The notes under the pieces were generated by a model, which was not told the origin of the DNA, did no database searches, and saw only the letters and a program-made list of their open reading frames with translations. From Sphingomonadales bacterium (lineage in GTDB: Bacteria > Pseudomonadota > Alphaproteobacteria > Sphingomonadales > Sphingomonadaceae), in contig JADJGU010000002.1 of NCBI GenBank assembly GCA_016707885.1, positions 186,001 through 250,000 on the forward strand: a DNA stretch of 64,000 nt, written 5' to 3'. Positions 1-7,353 of the stretch are shown here, one piece after another. The position numbers and the translations under genes were made by a program. Each line of letters opens with the position of its first letter. Within the stretch, counting starts at the first letter, position 1.

Positions 1-1
1 A

Positions 2-619
2 ATCTTTTATGGTTATGTGCAAGTTCGCCTGTTCGACGGCGTCGCCCTGATCGAGGGTGTGGTGACGGTCGCCAGCGAGGATGGTGGTAAAACGCGCATT
101 CGCTATACAGACGGCTATATCTGGCGTCGCCACGCGTGGTGGCTGATTTCCTCACAGGAGACGGAGTTAGGTGCGCCCGCGCGCGAGGACATAATTTCTC
201 AACCCAAACCTGTCGGACTTGGTTGGGACGGAATTGATCCGAATGGTGATGATCTGTCTGTTCTAGAACAGCTGAACGCCAATTATGTCGATGCCTTCCG
301 TCGCGCCGATGCAGGCTGGTTCGATGCGCATTTGACCGACGATTACAGGGTCACGTTCGGCGATGGTAGCTACCATGATCGCGGGGATGCTTTGGCAGAC
401 TTCCAGATTCCCTATTTTGACAAGAACATCCGGAGCTTTCCTGTCGGCGCGGTCCGCATCCGCCGCTTTGGCGATATTGCGCTAATCCATGCAGAGAACG
501 ATTATCAGCTGAAAGACGGGCGAAAGGGGATCAACCGCTACACTGATATCTGGCGCAAGATTGGCGATGATTGGAAGTGTCTATCAGCGCACATCACGGT
601 TTTCAAACCTCCGACATGA
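2..619 (+). CDS. NTF2-like (DUF4440/SnoaL-type) protein, 5' end outside window
   Basis: The frame is open to the first bases of the window, so the start lies upstream and 205 residues are visible. I assign it to the NTF2-like DUF4440/SnoaL fold from the segment LNANYVDAFRRADAGWFDAH, typical of the first helix of that fold, and from the closing pattern of strands ending in W..LSAHITVF. The first visible third (RLFDGVALIEGVV to YIWRRHAWWLISSQ) resembles the last third (RRFGDIALIHAEN to DIWRKIGDDWKCLSAH), so the protein appears to carry two tandem NTF2-like domains, the first cut by the edge. No catalytic residues can be named and the substrate is unknown. It converges on the outer-membrane protein gene across a short hairpin. 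Confidence 0.7.
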   Translation: MFYGYVQVRLFDGVALIEGVVTVASEDGGKTRIRYTDGYIWRRHAWWLISSQETELGAPAREDIISQPKPVGLGWDGIDPNGDDLSVLEQLNANYVDAFRRADAGWFDAHLTDDYRVTFGDGSYHDRGDALADFQIPYFDKNIRSFPVGAVRIRRFGDIALIHAENDYQLKDGRKGINRYTDIWRKIGDDWKCLSAHITVFKPPT

Positions 620-650
620 AAAAGGCGGCTCCATTGCTGGAGCTGCCCCT
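619..650 (-). terminator. Intrinsic terminator of the outer-membrane protein gene
   Basis: The arms GGCGGCTCC (624-632) and GGAGCTGCC (639-647) pair with one G-T wobble around a 6-base loop. Read on the minus strand the hairpin is followed by TTTTTC, which fits a Rho-independent terminator about 25 bases past the stop of the minus-strand gene. Confidence 0.7.
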
Positions 651-670
651 TCAAAATCTTGACTTAACGC

Positions 671-1114
671 TTAGAACTTCACGCCGATTCCAACGCCAGC
701 GGCGTTCAGATCGGTGCCGTTCAGGAAATAACGGCGATATTCGACCTTGCCGAACACCTTGTCGTTGAAGCTGTGCTGATAGCCAACGCCCGCATTGATT
801 TCTTCAATGTCGTTCACTTCATAACCGGCGGCGATGTACAGCTTGCCCTTTTCGCCAACCTTGGCACCGAGGCGGCCGCCCAGATTGACCAGATCGGCAC
901 CGTCGAAATTGGTATCATAGGACACTTCCGGACCGACAAACGCGGTCTCGCCGAGATCGATATCATAACCGGCAGCGACGCCAGCAAAGAAATCTTCGGA
1001 ACCACCGCCCCAGCCAAGTGCACCGCGGCCTTCGACGCGGCCTTCGCCTGCGGCCATGGCAGGGGTTGCGATCACAGCTGCAGCAGCCGAAGCGAGAATG
1101 AGGAGTTTTTTCAT
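671..1114 (-). CDS. Small outer-membrane beta-barrel protein
   Basis: This 147-residue protein starts with a clear Sec signal peptide (MKKLLILASAAAAVIATPAMA, cleavage after about residue 21). The mature part is a run of alternating hydrophobic and polar short strands with glycine-rich turns (FFAGVAAGYDID, GRLGAKVGEKGKLYIAAGYEV, FGKVEYRRYFLNG) and ends in a C-terminal phenylalanine, as outer-membrane barrels do. About 8 strands would fit the length. It resembles the small OmpA-barrel/porin-like proteins common in sphingomonads; the specific role is unknown. An AAGGA ribosome-binding site precedes the ATG. It is flanked by its own terminator and is probably monocistronic. Confidence 0.8.
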   Translation of the reverse strand: MKKLLILASAAAAVIATPAMAAGEGRVEGRGALGWGGGSEDFFAGVAAGYDIDLGETAFVGPEVSYDTNFDGADLVNLGGRLGAKVGEKGKLYIAAGYEVNDIEEINAGVGYQHSFNDKVFGKVEYRRYFLNGTDLNAAGVGIGVKF

Positions 1115-1290
1115 TTTTATATCCTTGATTTATTGGGAGATAAACCACGTCAGTGGCTAACCCCTATGTAGGAAGCCAATTCTTGCTGGCCAATGAATGT
1201 TACGCTAAAAAGTAAGATAACACCTAAAAAATGTTGTAATATTGCAACAGTTTTGATGTTGTTTTCGACGAACGGCTCTCGTTCAAGGAC

Positions 1291-1318
1291 AAAAAAAGAG
1301 CGGCCGAAGCCGCTCTTT
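1291..1318 (-). terminator. Intrinsic terminator of rpsD
   Basis: A perfect 10-base stem (AAAGAGCGGC 1295-1304 with GCCGCTCTTT 1309-1318) closes on a TTCG tetraloop when read on the minus strand and runs into seven T residues. It sits 25 bases beyond the rpsD stop, a textbook Rho-independent terminator. Confidence 0.9.
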
Positions 1319-1342
1319 CGAACATTTGCGATGGACCGCTGA

Positions 1343-1957
1343 TTAACGCGAATAGAATTCGACGACCAGATTGGGTTCCATCTTCACCGGATAGGGCACT
1401 TCGTCGAGCGTCGGAACGCGGGTGAACGTCACCTTGTCATTGCCATCGGGGCTGACATATTCAGGAATATCGCGTTCGGCGAGGCCCTGCGCTTCGATAA
1501 CGAGCGCCATTTCCTTGGCCTTGTTGCCGAGGCTGATCACGCTGCCTACGTCGACCTGACGGCTGGCAATGTTGCACTTCACGCCATTGACGCGGATGTG
1601 GCCGTGGCTGACGATCTGGCGAGCCGCAAAGATGGTCGGTGCGAACTTGGCGCGATACACGATCATGTCCAGACGACGCTCGAGCAAACCGATAAGGTTC
1701 TGCGAGGTATCGCCCTTCATGCGGTTCGCTTCCTGATAAGCGCGCTTGAACTGCTTTTCGGTGATGTCGCCATAATAGCCCTTCAGCTTCTGCTTGGCGC
1801 GGAGCTGGAGACCATAATCGGAAATTTTGCCCTTACGGCGCTGACCATGCTGGCCGGGGCCATATTCGCGACGGTTGACGGGCGATTTGGGGCGACCCCA
1901 GATATTTTCGCCAAGGCGACGGTCAATTTTATACTTCGAATTCTGACGCTTCGACAT
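1343..1957 (-). CDS. rpsD: 30S ribosomal protein S4
   Basis: This 204-residue protein is full length for bacterial S4. It binds the 5' domain of 16S rRNA early in 30S assembly and helps guard decoding accuracy. The N-terminal region (SKRQNSKYKIDRRLGENIWG) lacks the zinc-finger cysteines found in some S4 proteins. The S4 RNA-binding domain is visible at about residues 93-155 (RRLDMIVYRAKFAPT, ARQIVSHGHIRVNG). It is transcribed alone, away from the alpha operon in which gammaproteobacteria keep rpsD, which is usual in alphaproteobacteria. A strong terminator follows. Confidence 0.97.
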   Translation of the reverse strand: MSKRQNSKYKIDRRLGENIWGRPKSPVNRREYGPGQHGQRRKGKISDYGLQLRAKQKLKGYYGDITEKQFKRAYQEANRMKGDTSQNLIGLLERRLDMIVYRAKFAPTIFAARQIVSHGHIRVNGVKCNIASRQVDVGSVISLGNKAKEMALVIEAQGLAERDIPEYVSPDGNDKVTFTRVPTLDEVPYPVKMEPNLVVEFYSR

Positions 1958-2009
1958 GTGTCAAAGTCCTTTCAATTTGCTAACATCAATGTTGTTTACC
2001 TTCCTGAAT

Positions 2010-2035
2010 CCGAAAACCGGTTCCCACTTTTCGGG
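2010..2035 (+). repeat. Alphaproteobacterial palindromic intergenic repeat, copy 1
   Basis: The 26-base core reads CCGAAAA, then CCGGTTCCCAC, then TTTTCGGG, and can fold with CCGAAAA pairing to TTTTCGG. It lies about 52 bases upstream of rpsD. The same element, inverted, lies at 10599-10625. I recall very similar sequences as abundant intergenic repeats in Rhizobiales and other alphaproteobacteria. Confidence 0.7.
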
Positions 2036-2188
2036 GAAGGTAAATAGTCCCGGATCGCACCGCCCAACCAATTTGCTGGACGCGGCCGCCACTTCACCGG
2101 GGTGTGGGGCCAATTGCGAAGGCGCGCCTATGGCGGGGAGTGTGGATAAAGTCAAGTATCGGCTCGACAGAAAGCCGACTGAACCCTA

Positions 2189-2527
2189 ATGGCGCGGGCC
2201 ATGACAATAGAAACTTCTCCCCAAGGTGTAAAAGATCCGGCGGATTGTGCCGATATGGCCGAGGTTCGCGCGGGTGTCGACGATGTCGATGCGCAGCTGG
2301 TCGAGCTCCTTGCCCGCAGGTTCGGCTATATGGACGCAGCCGCGCGTATCAAGCAGGATCGTGACACGGTGCGCGACGAGGTTCGCAAGGCGCAGGTTAT
2401 TGCAAACGCCCGCAAGGCGGCGCTTGATCTGCGCATCCCGCAGGATGTGATTGCCGATATGTGGGAAACGCTGGTCGAGGGTTCGATCGCATATGAATTT
2501 GGCCGATGGGATGCCCTACGCGGCTGA
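2189..2527 (+). CDS. Chorismate mutase family protein (AroQ/PchB type)
   Basis: A small all-helical protein of 112 residues (108 if the second ATG at 2201 is used). The pattern DDVDAQLVELLARRFGYMDA, then ARIKQDRDTVRDEVRK, then a last helix ending EFGRWDAL matches the AroQ chorismate-mutase fold, and looks closer to the PchB/isochorismate-pyruvate-lyase-like branch than to the P-protein. Expected activity is chorismate to prephenate for phenylalanine/tyrosine synthesis, or a side reaction on isochorismate; I cannot decide which. No other aromatic-amino-acid gene is nearby. Confidence 0.8.
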   Translation: MARAMTIETSPQGVKDPADCADMAEVRAGVDDVDAQLVELLARRFGYMDAAARIKQDRDTVRDEVRKAQVIANARKAALDLRIPQDVIADMWETLVEGSIAYEFGRWDALRG

Positions 2528-2556
2528 ACATAGGCACTGGCCAAATATGCGACAAT

Positions 2557-2817
2557 TTAACGTGTTTTGGTGCCCATAGAATCAATCTGGCTATCCACGC
2601 TTTCGCGTTCGGCAAGGCCCCATTGTTCCGCAGTCCTGCAAATGCGCTTTGCTGTCCGGCTGCCCTGGCCAGTACGGTCGTCAGTTTTGCAAATCTTTTT
2701 CGGCTTCTTTTTGGCGGCTACTGTCGGCTGAACAGGCGTGTCGGCAGTCTGCGGCGAGACCGGTTCCGTCGGTGCAATTGTCGATGAAATCAGAAAAAAG
2801 GCAGCAAATAAAGACAT
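2557..2817 (-). CDS. Small exported protein with a conserved Cys pair
   Basis: An 86-residue protein with a short signal sequence (MSLFAAFFLISSTIA), a proline/threonine linker, a KKKPKK patch and a core motif CKTDDRTGQGSRTAKRICRT followed by AEQW. The two cysteines 17 residues apart and the trailing tryptophan recur, from memory, in small hypothetical exported proteins of sphingomonads. The cysteines could form a disulfide in the periplasm. Function unknown. It sits alone between the convergent chorismate mutase gene and trmJ. Confidence 0.7.
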   Translation of the reverse strand: MSLFAAFFLISSTIAPTEPVSPQTADTPVQPTVAAKKKPKKICKTDDRTGQGSRTAKRICRTAEQWGLAERESVDSQIDSMGTKTR

Positions 2818-2876
2818 CGAAGATTTCCGTAATTGAAAGAGGGCACGCCTCTAACCGGCTCCATCAATATTGGCAA

Positions 2877-3593
2877 TCAATCCTGACGAGCCTTTCCGAA
2901 TGCGCTCAGAACGCCGCGCAGTGTTCGCATCTCGAGGCTGTTCCAGCCGGGTTTGGTTAGAAGATTGCGTAATGTCTGTTGTGTAACTGCGGTGCGCTTT
3001 TCTGGAAAGAAATATCCCCGATCCTCCAAAAGACCGAAAAGATGCCGAATCATTCCATCCAGTTCTTCTTGCGGGGCAGGGGGATCGATGTCGACTTTGG
3101 GTGGACTGGCCAACCCCTGATGCTTTGACCATTCATAGGCGCATAAAATGACCGCTTGCGCCAGATTCAGCGAACCGAATTCCGGATTGATGGGAACAGT
3201 TATAATCTTGCGCGCGGCTGCAACTTCGTCAGTTTCAAGTCCCGACCGTTCTGCGCCAAACAGGATCGCACAGCGCCCGTCAGCCGTAACGATTTCGCTC
3301 GCGGCGTCCTCTGGCGTCAGCACGGGCTTAGTGACGCCACGCTTGCGAACAGTGGTCGCGTAAATGTGGCTGATATCGGCAGTGGCTTCGGCAAGCGTAT
3401 CGAACACTTGCGCCTGTTCTAGGACAATATCTGCTCCGGATGCCGCTGGCCCGGCTGCTGGATTAGGCCAGCCATCGCGCGGGTTGACGATCCGCATCTG
3501 GGTAAGCCCGAAATTGAGCATGGCGCGCGCGGCCTTACCGATATTTTCGCCCAGCTGTGGCCGGACGAGAATGATAATCGGCGGCTCGCTCAC
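2877..3593 (-). CDS. trmJ: tRNA (cytidine/uridine-2'-O-)-methyltransferase TrmJ
   Basis: This 238-residue SPOUT methyltransferase is the family that 2'-O-methylates nucleotide 32 in the anticodon loop. It begins with the family hallmark IIILVRPQLGENIGKAARAM. Motif 2 (AILFGAERSGLETDEV, about 114-129) and motif 3 (PINPEFGSLNLAQAV, about 138-152) form the trefoil-knot SAM site. Its ATG overlaps the nrdR stop in an ATGA, so it is translationally coupled to nrdR and the zinc-ribbon gene upstream. Which nucleotides it methylates cannot be read from sequence. Confidence 0.92.
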   Translation of the reverse strand: MSEPPIIILVRPQLGENIGKAARAMLNFGLTQMRIVNPRDGWPNPAAGPAASGADIVLEQAQVFDTLAEATADISHIYATTVRKRGVTKPVLTPEDAASEIVTADGRCAILFGAERSGLETDEVAAARKIITVPINPEFGSLNLAQAVILCAYEWSKHQGLASPPKVDIDPPAPQEELDGMIRHLFGLLEDRGYFFPEKRTAVTQQTLRNLLTKPGWNSLEMRTLRGVLSAFGKARQD

Positions 3594-4051
3594 TTCTTTG
3601 CTGCTTCGGCGACGCTACCTGCGAACTCCTCAAAGTCTTTGGCTTCGGCAAATTCCTTGTACACGCTGGCAAAGCGGATATAAGCGACGGTATCCAGGCC
3701 TTTGAGTCCTTCCATCACAAATTCACCAATTTTCGCAGATTCAATCTCGGTTTCGCCCAGTGTTTCGAGTTGGCGCTGGATACCTGACACCAGTTTGTCT
3801 ATTCTGGCTTGATCGATAGGCCGCTTGCGGCATGCCACGGCGACCGAACGCTCGAGTTTTTCGCGTTCGAATGGTTCACGACGGCCTTCGGTTTTTAGGA
3901 CTGTCAGTTCGCGCAACTGAATACGTTCAAAGGTCGTGAAGCGTGCGCCACAGCCTTCGCACTGACGCCGTCTGCGAATGGCGGCACCATCCTCTGTCGG
4001 GCGACTGTCTTTTACCTGGCTGTCATCATGTCCGCAAAAGGGGCAACGCAT
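3590..4051 (-). CDS. nrdR: Transcriptional repressor NrdR
   Basis: NrdR represses ribonucleotide reductase genes by sensing ATP/dATP and binding paired NrdR boxes. At 153 residues it is full length. The zinc ribbon is intact (Cys3, Cys6, Cys31, Cys34), followed by the basic RRRRQC turn and an ATP-cone at about residues 49-139 (VLKTEGRREPFEREKLERSV). In many bacteria nrdR lies next to glyA, and here glyA is 420 bases upstream on the same strand. The start codon overlaps the stop of the zinc-ribbon gene (TAATG) and the stop overlaps the trmJ start, which indicates one operon. Confidence 0.96.
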   Translation of the reverse strand: MRCPFCGHDDSQVKDSRPTEDGAAIRRRRQCEGCGARFTTFERIQLRELTVLKTEGRREPFEREKLERSVAVACRKRPIDQARIDKLVSGIQRQLETLGETEIESAKIGEFVMEGLKGLDTVAYIRFASVYKEFAEAKDFEEFAGSVAEAAKK

Positions 4052-4407
4052 TATTTCTCTTTTTCTTGGTTCTTTTTCTTATTCATGTGGCGGTAGGCGA
4101 CAATTCCCGCTCCGATCACCGCGCCGGTCGCGATGCTAACAGGGGCTATCAGGGCCGCCGCTGCACCTAGCGCGGCACCGCCGGCCACTTTCTTTGCGGA
4201 ATCGGTGTCGGCTAGGTGCTTGCCGGTGTGGAAGGCATCCTTGGTAGCACCCCACAATTCATCCGCAGCCTCTCCGACATAATGCTTTGCTTGATTGGGG
4301 AAACTCTCTTCCGCCAATCGTTCAGGTGTCTTTGCGCCACATTTCGGGCAGAATTTCATTCCGTCGCTGATTTCGGCGGCACATTCATTGCACATCTGGG
4401 ACATCAC
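4051..4407 (-). CDS. Zinc-ribbon protein with hydrophobic hairpin
   Basis: A 118-residue protein with an N-terminal zinc ribbon (Cys6, Cys9, Cys20, Cys23), a polar middle, a glycine/alanine-rich hydrophobic stretch at about 74-103 that may insert as one long or two short membrane segments, and a lysine/glutamate-rich tail. It resembles double-zinc-ribbon proteins with a membrane anchor, but I do not recognise a named family. The stop TAA overlaps the ATG of nrdR, so it is the first gene of the nrdR-trmJ operon. The second codon is also ATG, so the true start may be at 4404. Confidence 0.75.
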   Translation of the reverse strand: MMSQMCNECAAEISDGMKFCPKCGAKTPERLAEESFPNQAKHYVGEAADELWGATKDAFHTGKHLADTDSAKKVAGGAALGAAAALIAPVSIATGAVIGAGIVAYRHMNKKKNQEKEK

Positions 4408-4471
4408 TTGTCTCCCTTCATCTCTGTATTAGATGAGTAAGTCACTTGTCCTTTTCAAGTGCGAATATAGC

Positions 4472-5777
4472 TCAGGACGGATAAATCGGGAAGCGTGCAC
4501 ATAGTGCCTCAGCTTCGGCCTTTATTTTGACTTCTATCTGGCCGTCACCCGCTTCGCCGTTCTTGCGCAATCCTTCGACCACATCGGCAATCATGCGACC
4601 GATTTCGCGAAACTCAGCAGGACCAAAACCGCGCGTAGTGCCGGCAGGGGTACCAAGACGCAGGCCAGAGGTTACGAACGGCTTTTCTGTGTCATAAGGG
4701 ATGGCGTTCTTGTTGCAGGTGATCGAGGCGCGGTCGAGGGCATGCTCGGCATGCTTGCCCTTTGCCTGCTTGGGGCGCAGATCGACCAGCATTGAATGAT
4801 TGTCGGTTCCGCCCGAAACGATATCGAGGCCCTGTTCCTGCAAGCTGGAAGCCAGCGCCCGGGCATTTTCCACTATATTTGCCGCATAGGTCTTGAATTC
4901 GGGTCGCATCGCTTCGGCAAAGCAAACTGCTTTGGCCGCAACGACATGCATCAACGGGCCTCCCTGCAAACCTGGGAAGATGGCCGAGTTCATCTTTTTC
5001 GCAATCGCCTCGTCATTCGACAGGATCACGCCTGAACGCGGGCCGCGCAGCGACTTGTGCGTTGTGGTTGTCACGACATGTGCGTGCGGAATGGGGGAGG
5101 GGTGTGCACCACCTGCGACGAGCCCCGAAATGTGCGACATGTCGACCAGCAGGATTGCGCCAACTTCATCGGCAATTGCACGAAACGCAGCCCAGTCCCA
5201 GATGCGTGAATAGGCCGTGCCGCCTGCGATAATGAGCTTTGGCTTGTTTTCATGAGCGATGCGCGCGACCTCTTCCATATCAACGCGGCAGTCATCACGG
5301 CGCACGCCATAGGCGACGGGATTGAACCACTTGCCCGACATGTTGACCGGGCTGCCATGCGTCAGGTGTCCGCCAGCGGCAAGGTCGAGCCCCATGAAAG
5401 TGTCGCCCGGTTGCAACAGCGCCAAGAAACACCGCCTGGTTCATCTGGCTGCCAGAATTGGGCTGCACATTGGCAAAGCCGCACCCAAACAGCTTCTTCG
5501 CGCGCTCGATAGCAATCGTTTCGATCTCGTCGACATATTCGCAACCGCCATAATAGCGTTTGCCCGGATAGCCTTCGGCATATTTATTGGTGAGCACCGA
5601 ACCAGTTGCCTCCAGCACCGCACGTGAGGTTATATTCTCAGAGGCAATCAGTTCGATCTTTTCCTGCTGGCGCTGCAATTCCTTGCCAATCCAGCCAGCG
5701 ATTTCAGGATCGCGCTCGGCGAGGCTTTGGGTGAAAAACCCATCGGGCTGGATATCATTGGCAGCGGTGGCGGTCAT
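4472..5777 (-). pseudogene. glyA: Serine hydroxymethyltransferase, one frameshift
   Basis: GlyA interconverts serine and glycine with tetrahydrofolate and feeds one-carbon units to purine and methionine synthesis. The N-terminal part (MTATAANDIQPDGFFTQSL to NSGSQMNQAVFL) and the C-terminal part (ALLQPGDTFMGLDLAAGGH to the end) are both well conserved but lie in different frames. The join is at about 5421-5424, where CTTGGCGCTG stands in place of the expected CTTGCGCTG, one extra base. The PLP lysine is in VVTTTTHKSLRGPRSG. Total length fits a normal protein of about 434 residues. As the gene is central and nothing else is damaged, a sequence error is more likely than a real lesion. Its start overlaps the rpiB stop in an ATGA. 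Confidence 0.93.
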
Positions 5778-6226
5778 AAAGGATCCTTCGTAAAGGCGGG
5801 ATTGGAGAGCTTGCCGACGCGGCGCGCATGGCGGTCACCGGCAAAGGGGGTGGAGAGGAACGCGTCGAGACACGCTTTCGCCATGTCGATGCCAGTCAAG
5901 CGGGCGCCCATGGCGACGACATTCGCGTCATTATGCTCACGCGCAAGTTTTGCCGACAAGGGCTCGGAGACCAAAGCTGCGCGGCAAGCTGGGTGACGGT
6001 TGACGGCAATTGAGATACCGATACCCGATCCGCAAAGAGCCACACCAAATTGCGCATCGCCCCCGGCAATCGCTTCGGCCAGCTTGTAGCCATAATCCGG
6101 ATAGTCGACCGAGGCGTCGTCATGCGGGCCGAGATCGGTGACGTTATGTCCGCAGCTATGCAAATGCTCAACCAGAGCAGATTTCAGCGCGATGGCGGCA
6201 TGATCGGAAGCAATGGCAATACGCAT
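5774..6226 (-). CDS. rpiB: Ribose-5-phosphate isomerase B
   Basis: A 150-residue RpiB/LacAB-family isomerase that interconverts ribulose 5-phosphate and ribose 5-phosphate in the pentose phosphate pathway. The start MRIAIASDHAAIALK, the active-site cysteine in GVALCGSGIGISIAVN, and the REHNDANVVAMGAR stretch are all family hallmarks. It is translationally coupled to glyA by a 4-base overlap, an arrangement common in alphaproteobacteria. The last 15 residues (RRVGKLSNPAFTKDP) are a normal C-terminal tail. Confidence 0.95.
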   Translation of the reverse strand: MRIAIASDHAAIALKSALVEHLHSCGHNVTDLGPHDDASVDYPDYGYKLAEAIAGGDAQFGVALCGSGIGISIAVNRHPACRAALVSEPLSAKLAREHNDANVVAMGARLTGIDMAKACLDAFLSTPFAGDRHARRVGKLSNPAFTKDPL

Positions 6227-6354
6227 GGGCCTGTCCTTCCACGCGGGTGAATCGGGATGCGCGCTCTCTAAGGGAGGAGTCTCGAAAAGACCATGCAGAA
6301 TATAGCCTCAATGGCTGCTTGACCGCGCCCTTCCTCAGCTTTTATCGAAGCAAG

Positions 6355-6561
6355 ATGACATCTGCCCTGCTCTCAATCGCGATGATTGCCGGTTTCGCGC
6401 TTTTATGGGGCGCTTGGCGGCTTTGGAGGCGCGATGGCTTGGGCCAGAAAGTCTGGCTTATGATTGCGGCGGCATTGGTGCTATTCGCAAATATCGCGAT
6501 CTGGACTGTACCCGATGAGCAGGGTCGATCGTTGGCGGACTCGACCGACCAGCCCGGCTAG
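6355..6561 (+). CDS. Small two-helix inner-membrane protein
   Basis: From the ATG at 6355 the frame encodes 68 residues: a first transmembrane helix (ALLSIAMIAGFALLWGAWRL), a short cytosolic loop RRDGLGQK, a second helix (VWLMIAAALVLFANIAIWTV) and a short acidic tail. The frame opens further upstream, but residues before this ATG look like untranslated sequence. Proteins of this shape are common as hypotheticals in sphingomonads. Function unknown. It is divergent from rpiB and convergent with the hydrolase. Confidence 0.65.
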   Translation: MTSALLSIAMIAGFALLWGAWRLWRRDGLGQKVWLMIAAALVLFANIAIWTVPDEQGRSLADSTDQPG

Positions 6562-6575
6562 CAGCCTTTAGGCGA

Positions 6576-7232
6576 TCACTTGATCGGGCAGGCTGGATCG
6601 AGGCGCATGTCGAGATAATTGTCGACCGACGCCATCAGCAGATCCATTTCATTTTCATAAAAATGGTTGGCGCGCGGGATCTCGTCATGGTGCACGGTGA
6701 TGTGCTTCTGCGTCCGCAGCTTATCGACCAGCTTTTGTACCGAATTGGGCGTAACCACCTCATCCTGTGTGCCGTGGATGATGATTCCCGACGACGGGCA
6801 GGGTGCCAGAAAGCTGAAATCATACATGTTGGCGGGCGGCGAGACCGAGATGAACCCGCGCACTTCGGGACGACGCATCAGCAATTGCATGCCGATCCAT
6901 GCGCCAAAGCTGAAGCCTGCGATCCATGTGGTCGAGGCCTCTGGATGGAATGCCTGAATCCAGTCGAGCGCTGCGGCCGCGTCGGACAATTCACCAATAC
7001 CATTGTCAAATTCACCTTCGCTGCGGCCGACTCCGCGAAAGTTGAAACGCAACGTCGCAAAGCCGCGGTTGACGAATGTCTTGTACATCGCCTGCGTGAT
7101 ACGGTCGTTCATCGTGCCGCCAGCCTGTGGGTGCGGGTGCAGGATCATAGCGACCGGTGCGCGCGGGCGCGGCGGCGGAGAGAAGCGGGCTTCGATACGG
7201 CCTTCGGGACCGGGAATGGCTATGGCGGGCAT
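6576..7232 (-). CDS. Alpha/beta hydrolase (COG2945-type)
   Basis: A 218-residue cytosolic hydrolase. The oxyanion-region motif MILHPHPQAGGTM, the LRFNFRGVGRSEG segment, the nucleophile elbow GFSFGAW (Ser in the centre), the HGTQDEVV acidic loop and the late NHFYEN histidine provide a complete Ser-Asp-His triad. It matches the short hydrolases of the COG2945 group, whose natural substrate is not known. It is divergent from the first cysteine desulfurase, and similar hydrolases often lie beside Fe-S genes in sphingomonads, from memory. Confidence 0.85.
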   Translation of the reverse strand: MPAIAIPGPEGRIEARFSPPPRPRAPVAMILHPHPQAGGTMNDRITQAMYKTFVNRGFATLRFNFRGVGRSEGEFDNGIGELSDAAAALDWIQAFHPEASTTWIAGFSFGAWIGMQLLMRRPEVRGFISVSPPANMYDFSFLAPCPSSGIIIHGTQDEVVTPNSVQKLVDKLRTQKHITVHHDEIPRANHFYENEMDLLMASVDNYLDMRLDPACPIK

Positions 7233-7353
7233 ATGCTTGGTTCAATCGTGATATAGGGTGGGGCTGTTTCGCCCTTCGGACTAGGCAGCGGTCGATGGGC
7301 TATATAGAAGGCAAACCAAAATTCGCAACCATCCCGGATGTCAGCACCCCACA

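Noticed and set aside
4446..4465. CACTTG/CAAGTG hairpin after glyA as a terminator
   Set aside because: Only a 6-bp stem and no T run on the glyA strand.
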